DNA of 64,000 nt from Atrina japonica (taxonomy: Eukaryota; Mollusca; Bivalvia; Pterioida; Pinnidae), in NCBI GenBank assembly GCA_030159075.1, contig BROG01000048.1, positions 1,602,501 to 1,666,500 of the forward strand, written 5' to 3'. Below are positions 53,746-64,000 of the stretch, one piece after another (positions within the stretch are counted from its first letter, which is position 1; each line of letters begins with the position of its first letter). Both the position numbers and the translations under genes were made by a program. The notes beneath the pieces were generated by a model. The model was not told where the DNA came from. It worked only from the letters and a program-made list of their open reading frames with translations, and ran no database searches.

Positions 53746-56700
53746 TTTGTCGATTGTTCATTCTGTTTGTATTTAATGCGTCACAGAGTTCACTTTTAAC
53801 ACTAGTTATCAATGCATTATAATACTAGTTTATGTTTCAGAACCTTCTACCACATCAAAACTGTTATCTGTTAAATTCTAACATTTCCTGTTTTGAGCAA
53901 ATGCTTTTATATTTTAACACTTTTGTTCTTTACATTTGATGCACGATAACCACCATCACCAGTATCATTTATGCATTAACACTTATCTTTGTTTTCAGCT
54001 TTTGTCATTGTTTATCATTTTGTCTGTAATTTGCCAATTAGTAAACAGTCCAAAATGACGTTGAAGCTTTTACCTGTAGATGCATACACATATTGACTGG
54101 TCTTTATTATTGATCTTACAAATATGCCCTAATTTTGAGCCTTGTATTGAAAGACTTAAGCAGGGCTGCCCATTTTGATCCCTATTATTTTCTTGACCAT
54201 TTAAGTTTATGTAACCAATAGCCCAGGTCAATGATGCTTCCTAATATACTACAGCATACAGTTGGGTGACAGATTTTAAGTATAAAGAATTTAAAGTGTG
54301 ACAGGGAGAGCCTAGAGAAAGACTTACCTTCTCCATCCTGGAAGGCCTGTCACTGTAGCAACTTCTGAAATAGCTGTTAGGTCAGTTGGGATGATTATGG
54401 CCATGTTTTTGGGGGAATGTTGATTGTATTGTTATGGCAAATTGTCATAAAAAACGGCAAACAATTAATGGTGGTTATTAATTTATGCATCTCTTCCAAG
54501 GTAATTAAGAACAGATTAATAGAATCTTACATGTGTTGAGTGGATAAGGAAATCTCCATCTGAGTCGTAAGTACCTGGTTGTCCAATCAGATGGTTTCCC
54601 TCGGATTGGATTTTCATATTCTTACCACAGGGATTAAGATTTTCCTTTCCACTCAGTTAAGATGAGTTACCATGGTGAGCTCAGTAAAGGTATGTTTTTT
54701 ACACTAAGATAGTGCTCCAGTTCAAACGTCTGTCATTGCTCTGGGTGAAAATAGTGGCTAAGTATTTGAACATCCTCCTTACTGGCTCAATCTTGCACCA
54801 TCAGCCTTCCATTGATATTTTTTGAAAAAGGCCATTTCTGATTCCCATTTTTGGTCAGTGGATGATGTCATTTATGAAGTTAAGGGCTTTCTGGTCAACC
54901 TCTTTAAAAGTTGCGTAAAGACCCTTTAATATCATTGGCAAAAGTATATACCGGTAGACATTAAAGGGGGTTACGTTGAAAAATGATACAGCATATCCCG
55001 AAAGTAAAATTATGTGGTTGATGAATGGAGTGTATAGATAATACAGTCAGACAATCCAGTACAGTCCAATATGAAGTAATTTACTGAGGTTGACTGGACA
55101 CAATCATGACTTATTATTCTGAAAACTGGTAGAACTGAAAACTCTTACATAACTAATCTTTGTAGTCCCAGGTTATGTTCCAGATATCCAGAGAATTGAT
55201 CATGTCTTATGATTATGTATACAATGCATGTTGTTTGTAAAATCTGCTATCTAGTGAACATTTATTACCAACCATTAGATGCTACACTCATTTCATTAGC
55301 TAGCACTGTATTTTATAACATATTTTTTTTCATGTAAATTTGATTTATGAACGAGGTGCTGGATTAGAGTCTTGTTCAGAACTGAAAGTTAAGATATTTG
55401 TAGCTACTGTTCAAGTACCAAGTGCTTGACATAACAAGTAATGAGCAAGGGTTTTACCAGCATACAAATCCTGTACGATTGTGACAAGAAAGGAAATGAC
55501 CCATTAATAAAAAGCATTCATGCCATAGTGGATGGTTGTCAAAACAATATTGCAAATGGCCCCTTAAAAAAGCAAAGCATTCAAGTCATTAGTGGATGAT
55601 AGTTATGACAAGATAGCAAATGAGCCCAAAAAGGCATTCACATCATAATAACTTCTGTCTTTTTATGCTTGGAAAAAACATGTCAGTGACAATCATCCTC
55701 CATCTGACTCAGTTGTGGGAATGTTGAGCAAGAGTGTGCCAAGAGTATCCAGCCTTTGACATCTGTTGTAAAACTGCATCATAAGTTTCTGGGTCTTCCT
55801 TTGCCTTGCAAGATAAGACTCCTCATTGGTAATAAAAGTTGGTAAATAAAGATATCAAATACTGTTAGAGTCTGTGTCACAATTGTACCTTAATGTGTAC
55901 ATACATACACATAATGATTACAAGTAAATATTACACAATGAAAACATATTCACTGAAATATATTAATATACTCTTAGAGAATTGTTGACACCAAATTGAA
56001 GCTTTCTAAATGACTCTCATTTAAAATTAAAAGAAGGTCCCATTTGAGCTCTTGAAAAGTTTCATAGGAAAGCCATGTATGATGCTGTCTGATTCTGTGG
56101 TCCCATTTCATATTCGGTACGGCATTTTAGAGAGCCCTCACTTCACTTGCAACTCTCCATAGCATTGGTCAAACTTTATATCACTTCAATATAGGTGAAA
56201 AATTCCTGGCAGGAGGTGAGACTACAAAAAAATTAAAACAACACCTAGATTTCAGGTTATACAATCAGGTCACCATTGTACAGAAACCTCATTTATGTGT
56301 GTTATGCTGATAAGAATGTGTCAATGAAAATAACAGTATTGTAAGCATTAAGTGTTTGTCCAGTAGAACCACTCTTGTTTAGAAAAGTAAAAAATTCAAT
56401 GACAGGTTTTATTTTAGACTTTAGAATTAAATATTTAAATATTGTTACATTATTTTCCACCTTACTTTGATCTGTTTGGTTATAGAATTAGTATTGTCAG
56501 GATAAGTATTTACTGTCCCAAGTTTAAATGGAAAAGTGCCAAAAGCAGGTGAATTTGGCTAGACGTTGTCAATAGGTCAGTTAAATCCCATTTTATTAGG
56601 GAGCCTTCAGTAGTTGGATTTTCTTCATAGAATACATACCTTAGATGGTAAAATCAATTATTTCCATATTAAACAAAGAACCAAAAAGGAAAAAAAAGAA

Positions 56701-58409
56701 AGAAAAATTCGATACTATAAACCATTCCAAGGATTTTCCTACATGTACATCCAGAAGACTGGGTCCAGGGTCCAGAAAACTGGGAACATATACAACATTT
56801 TTACCAAAAAAGAAAAGCTTACTGATAATTTGACTTTGAGGCATTTTTTTTTAAATACTTTATTTTTTATTTTGAATTTGCAAATTGGGAATTTATGCTT
56901 TTTAGGGAAAATTCAAGCCAATTTTGCTTTGGGAAGTGTCCTGTAACTGGACCCAAAATAGGCCTAGGAATAGCTCTGTACTCTGTCTATGAACATTGAA
57001 ATGTGTGCTCTCAATCATTTTTGTGTAAAGACCTGCTTGTTTTATTGTTCTTAAAATTCCTGTCAAACAATTTTCACATTATGACATTATGTAGATATCA
57101 CTAGCTGTAGATGGTACACCGTAGATATATATTTTAACATATTCTATAAACTTTTAATGAGTTTTTTTTTATTTTTTAACATATCTTGCCTTGTATTGCC
57201 TTCCATAACAGATACAGTATCTCTGATTCAAATGTCATCTTAAAGACCTTTGACTTCTTCTGCCCAACATTTTAGTACTAATGAATATTCAACCCCTGAT
57301 ATTGTAAAAAAAAAATTTGGGGGTTATGACTGAGGCAGATATCAGACCTAGGGCCTCCCACTTGCAAGGCAAATACTCAAATCCTTAAATATCACATGGT
57401 GTTTCCATTAACCTGGACTAATTCTTTGAAATACAAGTAGAACTTTTTTCACAAATGCAGTCCTTAGGATCAGCCCGTTCATATACATATACAAATGTAA
57501 TTACATGAGAAAATCAGTGTCTGAAATATAATGCTATCACTGGCTAGCTGTGTTTCCTTCTGATAATTTTCTCTTGTTGCATGTTAGTCCTCCTGAGAAA
57601 TCTGTTTTTAGGGCTAATAGCTATCTTCAGCTCTTATAATTAAGCTAATAATTAGTCTTATCTTAACCAGTGTCAGCAATAAGAGAAAAACATATACTGC
57701 TGAGTGAAGTGTTTTGTAGTAATTATTAGTAATCATGAAATGGCATTTGTAAACATTTTTAGTAAATGAGGAAATCAATTTCACAACATAAAATTGTCAT
57801 GTCCAATTTATGTGAATTTTGTTTAATGATTATTGATTAAATACTGTTTGATCGCAGCTATTTAGTGAGGAAGTTAGCATATCAGATTTTATCCACGGTC
57901 GTTATGATAAATCTGTTAAATTGAATCTGTCATTGAGTCGCGATTCCTGAGGCAGAATGCAGTATGACTCAATCAGAATGATATCCTGCATGATTGATTT
58001 TCAGTTACCTGGGTTGCTGAAGTGACAAAAATAATGAATCTTTTTACCTGTAGTTTACCTGAATTATTATGTCTGCCAACTGCTTGTATTTTATATTTCC
58101 TCCAATTTAAACATGTAGTGACAACCTTGTTAGACAAGAATTGATCATTGTTTATGGTTAGTTTGATACTGTTTAAATTTGTTATGGTAGTTAGAACTTA
58201 GATAATAACTGATATTTCTTGAAGATTACAAGAAACTTTACATTGTGATAAACACCATTTAACATAATATATATTTAAAATGTAATACACTTTTGATATA
58301 TATGACCATTGCTACAGAATTTGGTCAACATTTTGGAAAAAAGTTTCATACATTTTCAAAATAGAAAAAAAGGGAAAGTTGTTTATCAATGTTGAGTACA
58401 TGACTATAG

Positions 58410-59700
58410 GTGACTGTAAGATAGTACTTATAATAGTATGGTAAGAGTTAATGGACAAGCACTTAGTAAAAGATAAGATACATATAATATAGTAAAAGTT
58501 AATGGACAAGCACCTAGCAACAGATAAGATACATATAATATGGTAAGAGATAATGGACAAGCACTTAGCAACAGATAAGATACATATTGGATGGTAGGAG
58601 TTAATGGACAAGTACATGTAGATAGTAAAAGATAAGATACATATAATATAGTAAGAGTTAATGGACAAGCAACTAGCAACAGATAAGATACATATAATAT
58701 AGTAAGAGATAATGGACAAGCAACTAGAAAAAGATAAGATACATATTATATGGTAAGAGATAATGGACAAGCTGTTAGCAACAGATAAGATACATATAAT
58801 ATAGTAAGTGTTAATGGACAAGCACTTAGCAACAGATAAGATACATATTGTATGGTAGGAGTTAATTGACAAGTACATGTAGATAGTAAAAGATAAGATA
58901 CATATAATATAGTCAGAGTTAATGGACAAGCACTTAGCAACAGATAAGATACATATTGTATGGTAGGAGTTAATTGACAAGTACATGTAGATAGTAAAAG
59001 ATAAGATACATATAATATAGTAAGAGTTAATGGACAAGCACCTAGCAACAGATAAGATACATATTGTATATGGTAAGAGATAATGGACAACCACTTAGCA
59101 ACAGATAAGATACATATAATATAGTAAGTGTTAATGGACAAGCACCTAGCAACAGATAAGATACATTGTACATATTGTACGATAGGAGTTAATGGTCAAG
59201 TATGTGTACCTCGTAAAAGATAAGATACATATAATAGGGTGAGAGTAAATGGACAAGCACCTAGCAACAGATAAGATACATATTGTATGGTAGGAGTTAA
59301 TGGACAAGTACATGTAGATAGTAAAAGATAAGATACATATAATATAGTAAGAGTTAATGGACAAGCACCTAGCAACAGATAAGATACATATAATATGGTA
59401 AGTGTTCATGGACAAGCACTTAGCAACAGATAAGATACATATAATATGGTAAGTGTTAATGGACAAGCACCTAGCAACAGATAAGATACATATAATATGG
59501 TAAGTGTTAATGGACAAGCACTTAGCAACAGATAAGATACATATAATATGGTAAGTGTTAATGGACAAGCACTTAGCAACAGATAAGATACATATAATAT
59601 GGTAAGATTTAATGGACAAGCACTTAGCAACAGATAAGATACATATAATATGGTAAGTGTTAATGGCTAGCAGCACATAAGATACATATAGTATGATAAG
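58410..59700. repeat. 51-bp minisatellite, about 25 copies
   Basis: The unit contains AGATAAGATACATATAATAT, GGTAAGTGTTAATGGACAAG and CACTTAGCAAC. Some units are interleaved with a longer variant that includes AAGTACATGTAGATAGTAAA. As 51 is 17 x 3, minus-strand frames remain open for up to 260 codons, giving a 17-residue repeat (INSYYIICILSVAKCLS-like). That is a by-product of period and base composition and is not called as a gene. Confidence 0.95.
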
Positions 59701-61536
59701 ATTATAACAAGTAAATTGATACAGTTTTGGTTTGAGGCAGTTAAGTTATAGGCAGTTATACTTTATGGTTACTTGAGAGGTAAAACAGATATACTAATGG
59801 GTGCCAGATAGTTCTGATAATGTTGTATTGCAGCAAGAGATCTAGTTGTGCAATTGGAATATTTGTTATGTATTTATAAACAAAGACTTGTGGTCCATGT
59901 AACTATAGATAACAGTGTAGAAGTTCAGTTCATGTACTTCTTTAACTCATTTATCCCTAGAGAAACATTTGGACTGGTTTAAGTCATTGATTTATGGATG
60001 AGTCCAATGTTTTTCAGGGATCAATGAGTTAAATTCAACATACTGGTGACAGCTACAGTGTACATTGTATTTTTGTGATTGTTTCGTTGATGTTTTTGAT
60101 GTCACTTAACTTTCTTAAATCAAAGCCAGAGCCCTAGCATAGTCCCTTTCCTAAAGGGGAATAGAATTATGTGATCAAGCTCATAGTTTAACCAAATTAT
60201 GCTTATAGGTATTGAGTGCAACATTTTTTAGTTAAATGCTATTATTTGGATGTGGACAGTATTTTACCTGTATGATTTTGATTTTGAATGTACAGTGGTA
60301 GCTCAGGTAAAATAGATGTAAAATGTACCTGTCTGATTAGATTTTTTACTGTATCCTATTAAGTTTATGATTTGTGTATATCCTAGGCAAATTTTTTTTC
60401 TCCCTAGTATTTACTAATACATGTAAGTGATGAATTGAAATTTGAACAGAGACTTGCTTATGGCATTATCAGTCTATTGATTTTTCCTTTCCTGCGCTGA
60501 TGGAAAAATGGCAAGCATCATTAATATTGATATCTTTACCTGCCTAGCTTAATCAGGTGTGATCAGGAAAACAAGCAGTTCGAATATTGGATTTATCCTA
60601 GTTGCATGTGTTGATCTGCCTGTTGTATTGTTTAGTTAGCACACTAGATCATTGGCCAGAGATCATTGGCCAGTATATTCATAATGTTGTCAAGTATGCA
60701 GCTTCAGTTTTGACATTTTAAGTAGAAGTTCTAACTTCCAATTTTGCAATCAAGGGATTAACAGTATACACATGATTTTGTGGTTTGTGTATTTTGTTGG
60801 AGTTTTCAGAGAATCTTGTAATTAAATATGAAATTCTGTGCATTTAAGTTTTACTCCAGTTGGACATTCATTTATCTGAAAATTCAATGCAAATCTTAGT
60901 ACATAGTATTTTCCTGTGGACCAACACTGTGTTCCTACTACTAAGATATGGAGTGTGAATCAAGGACATTCTCTGGATATTTGACAAAGATTCTGTACAA
61001 TTGTCACAAAACTACAGATGATATAAAACAGTGACACTCAGCATTTAAGTGTAGAATTTTGACATTGTGTTCTTACCTTCACAATTAACACTAGTCCATG
61101 TGTTGACCATAGTGAAACTAACAGAGCAGCTGTGTTAGACAATGACAGGTGTAGACAGGAGACAAAGATTGTAATGTGTATGGTTGACCACAGGTAAATT
61201 TGTGAAACAAACTTGTTTATTGTGCAGTGACAATGTTTACCAAAATGTCACATCAAAAGAAATTGATTTGTACAATATTATACCTTTTAATTAACTCTCT
61301 TTACACTGATACTTGAGATAAGACCAAAGGTAGTATTTCAAAGCAATTCTTACAGTAGTCTTTTTATCTAAATGTCACTGGAAATGTCCAAAGGTAGTAT
61401 TATCAGAGATGTTTTTTTACAGCAGTTTAAAGTTTGTATCTAAATGTTACTGGTAATGTCCAAAGCCATTTTTAGCAGCTTTTCCAATGAAACATTCATA
61501 TTGTGTATAAAAACAATATACATTATTATTGCTAGT

Positions 61537-62475
61537 CCTGATATACTGATTCTCTCATGACCTCTTTGATATATTTATTCTCCCTGGACCTTCAGGATAT
61601 ACTTATTCTCCCTGGCCTCCCAGGATATACTTGCTCTCTGATGGCCTCCATTATATACCTGTTCTCCCTTTACCTCCAGAATATACATATTTGTTCCAGG
61701 CCTCCAGGATATACTGATACTTATTCTCCCTAGGCCTTTAGGATATACTAATTCTCCCTAGGCCTCCAGGATAAACTAATTCTCTCTGGGTCCCAAGGAT
61801 ATACTTCCTCTTGTATGGCCTCCAGTATATACCTACTCTCCCAAGGCCTCTAGGATATACTTATTCTCCCTAGGCCTCCAGGATATACTAGTTCTCTCTG
61901 GACCCCTTGGATATACTTGTTCTCCCATGACCTCCAGTATAAACCTGCTCTCCAAAGGTCTCTAGGATATACTTATTCTCCCTAGCCCCCCAGGATATAC
62001 TTGCTCTCCCTAGGCCCCCAGGATATACTTGCTCTCCCTAGGCCCCCAGGATATACTTGCTCTCATATGGCCCCAGTATAAACATGCTCTCCCAAGGTCT
62101 CTAGGATATACTTATTCACTCTAGACCTCCAGGATATACTATTTCTTCCTAGGCCTCCAAGATATACTTATTCTCCCTAGGCCTCCAAGATATACTAATT
62201 TACCCTGAGCCCCCAGGATATACTTGCTCTCCCATGGCCTCCAGTATATACTTGCTCTCCCAAGGCCTCCAGGATATACTTATTCTCCCTAGGCCCCCCC
62301 ATGATATACTTGCTCTCCCTAGGCCTACAGGAGGTACTTGATCTCCCTAGACCTCCAGGATATAGTAATTCTCCCTTGACACCGGAATGTACTTGCTTTC
62401 CCAAGACCTTCAGGATATACTTATTCTCCCAAAACCTCCAGGATATACAAATGTACTTATTCTTGCCAGAGGGAC
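61537..62475. repeat. 28-bp minisatellite, about 33 copies
   Basis: The unit is AGGATATACTTATTCTCCCT plus AGGCCTCC, with many substitutions and some length variants. It is pyrimidine-biased on the plus strand and ends about 450 bases before ADGB exon 2. The ORFs on both strands (for example the Gly/Lys/Tyr-rich minus-strand one at 62195-62497) are repeat artefacts. Confidence 0.9.
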
Positions 62476-62927
62476 ATACAACTCTCCTTAGGTGCACATT
62501 ATTACTTATTTCCTATATTTGTGTGTGTATTTGTGATTTTAGTGAACTAGATACAGGGACATGGTAAAAACCTTTTAATATTTCTATCATTGGCTTTTCA
62601 AATGTTCCTGTAACACAGTTGTGTACCCTGGTTTGTGAAATATAAAGGATAAGATCAAATATATATTAAATACACTTTTATCTATTAAGGGAAATTGCAT
62701 TAATACTATATTTTATACAAAGGTTGAATGTTTCATGTTGGTAGCAAAGAGAAACCATTTCATTTACATGTTATGCTTTTGCTTATTCTAATGTTTTAAT
62801 GTCTTTTATTCTTGTAAGTCATGTATTTAATCATTCTGTGGTGAATAATAAAATATTGAAATGTGGTAAACCTGAGTAATAACATGCTATTGTGATTGGT
62901 AATTTATTCCTACTTTTTGTTTTACAG

Positions 62928-63030
62928 GGCAGCTTCCATTGCCGCCAGTGCTGGAGGACAAGAAACCAAGCGTCCAAGGGCACTGATATGGCCTGAGTGG
63001 AATGAAAAAGATATCAATGATGAGAAATGG
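62928..63030 (+). CDS. ADGB: Androglobin, second coding exon
   Basis: Bounded by a pyrimidine-rich acceptor (CTACTTTTTGTTTTACAG|G) and a consensus donor (TGG|GTAAGC). It starts with one base completing the split codon from any phase-2 first exon, then 34 codons, and ends in phase 0. The peptide runs AASIAASAGGQETKRPRALI and on to WPEWNEKDINDEKW. This last block is the signature of the ADGB N-terminus just before the calpain-like domain; vertebrate ADGB has a very similar WPEW...DIN.EKW in the same place, by memory. It is the first shared exon for all proposed first exons. The minus-strand ORF over it is a shadow. Confidence 0.92.
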
Positions 63031-64000
63031 GTAAGCTTGGCTTTTTATTGTCATATTTGCTGTCTCCTGTAGGTCACATCTGGGGGCTAAAGTCTTTGTC
63101 TGCATTAGTTCATCTAGCTAAGTTCTTGCTGATTTTTGGTTACAATTCTGTAATTTCTAACCATTCTCTTAATAATGGTGTTAGATGTTTTTTCCCATGA
63201 AGATTCTGTGAGGACTAGTCTATATGCATGGAGTAAAACATTTCAGACTTAACTTTCTCTATAATTATAAAAAACTGAGGTTTGAGTTTCAATTTTGTAA
63301 TTATAGGTATGCGACATATAGTAATTAACTCTCAGAAAGCTTGTTGTAAGCATTTATCAAATTTTGATTCTGTTTCTTACCTTGAGCAACATTATTGGCC
63401 CTTAACCTGATTTTCTTAGTTTTTAAGCTTTGGTCACAAAGCTCAATTCAGAAATATTTTTTTTGAACAAATTACAAGCCAGGACTGAAATAGAATTATA
63501 CAATTCACATGGCATTGACATCAGTTACATGTATTATAGAATCCTTAGCCAAATATAGGGTAGAAATATAGAGTAGAAATCAATTAGCAATCCAATGTAA
63601 ATAGGTTACTTTTGCAATCTTTTTATAGGTTGATTTTTTATAATCTTGATATTTTTTATTCATACATTGTACTTCATCTATTTACAGCATCAATCAAAAT
63701 GAAATTTATCTGTTAATTTGAAAAACTGCATACCTTAGAACTCTTGTAGTTTCATCTGACCTTTGAACTCTTGTTGTGATTTCATGTTATTTTTTATATC
63801 ATTTCATGTTGTTTTATAATTCATGCTTTATCATTTTACAGTACAATATTCATTATGACATCAGTGTATTCAATGTTGAAAATTTGACATGTTGTACATG
63901 TTGCATAGTAGATTGTACAAACGTACACAAACCATGGTAAAGTGTATATTACTGTCAGTTGCCATTAATTAACTGAGTTTCCATGTGAACATTATCAGTT
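63031..64000. other. ADGB: ADGB intron 2, start
   Basis: AT-rich intron sequence up to the right edge. No third ADGB exon or other feature is recognised in it. Confidence 0.6.

Larger units (their letters stand above)
51870..62927. other. ADGB intron 1, repeat-rich part
   Basis: An 11-kb stretch between the last first exon and exon 2. It holds a possible cassette exon (52592-52649), a 38-bp minisatellite split by a SINE (53063-53745), a 51-bp minisatellite (58410-59700) and a 28-bp minisatellite (61537-62475). The rest is AT-rich unique sequence. The 110-codon ORF around 56614-56946 has no ATG start of note and is not a convincing gene. Confidence 0.5.

Noticed and set aside
56614..56946. 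Plus-strand 110-codon ORF, Lys-rich
   Set aside because: No supported ATG near the 5' end, A-rich runs give the lysines, and it lies in intron sequence without exon-like borders.
58312..59676. Minus-strand ORFs up to 260 codons with a 17-residue repeat
   Set aside because: They lie entirely in the 51-bp minisatellite; because 51 is a multiple of three the frame stays open by construction. No start context, splice sites or recognisable protein.
61150..61200. Seven-codon ORF before CACAG|GTAAAT in phase 2
   Set aside because: Too short; a match of this kind is expected by chance.
62195..62497. ORFs on both strands at 62195-62567
   Set aside because: They are translations of the 28-bp minisatellite.

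Overview
The window is about 64 kb of AT-rich animal nuclear DNA. It has short, GC-richer exons with GT/AG borders, a tRNA-derived SINE family, a decayed LINE, many (AT)n, (GT)n and (CTAT)n microsatellites and several long minisatellites. The SINE and other dispersed repeats look molluscan, most likely bivalve; this is judged by eye from repeat style and could not be searched.

The only gene I can name is androglobin (ADGB), on the + strand. A canonical-looking first coding exon lies at 50211-50275 and the second coding exon at 62928-63030 (it encodes WPEWNEKDINDEKW, the conserved ADGB N-terminal block). Later exons, with the calpain-like and globin domains, are beyond the right edge.

The notable feature is upstream and inside intron 1. 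From 431 to 51869 I find eleven strong short ORFs, all on the + strand (431, 5569, 7887, 9587, 15850, 28441, 29850, 37181, 41594, 50211, 51799). Each opens with ATG and runs straight into a plausible 5' splice site, always leaving two bases of a split codon. That is the phase needed to join the single G that begins ADGB exon 2. A twelfth, very short one (23861) is weak. No convincing competing acceptor or other + strand gene separates them. I read this as a tandem array of alternative first exons and promoters, comparable in layout to UGT1A or clustered protocadherins, giving one androglobin body many different basic, Ser/Arg-rich N-terminal tails, several with R-R-x-S/T phosphosite-like motifs. 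The splicing is inferred, not observed.

Region by region: 0.4-16 kb holds five of these exons, a 55-bp minisatellite (3271-4493), a 40-bp minisatellite (13070-13806) and a SINE. 16.5-19.8 kb is a broken minus-strand LINE. 20-28 kb is gene-poor with dispersed repeat fragments. 28-42 kb holds four more first exons, a hairpin-bearing 126-bp duplication, tandem repeats and a second SINE. 42-50 kb is mostly repeats (50-bp minisatellite, a dispersed repeat, long AT tracts). 50-64 kb holds the canonical ADGB first exon, one more alternative first exon, a long intron with three minisatellites (38, 51 and 28 bp) and ADGB exon 2. Most long ORFs in the window are simple-repeat artefacts.
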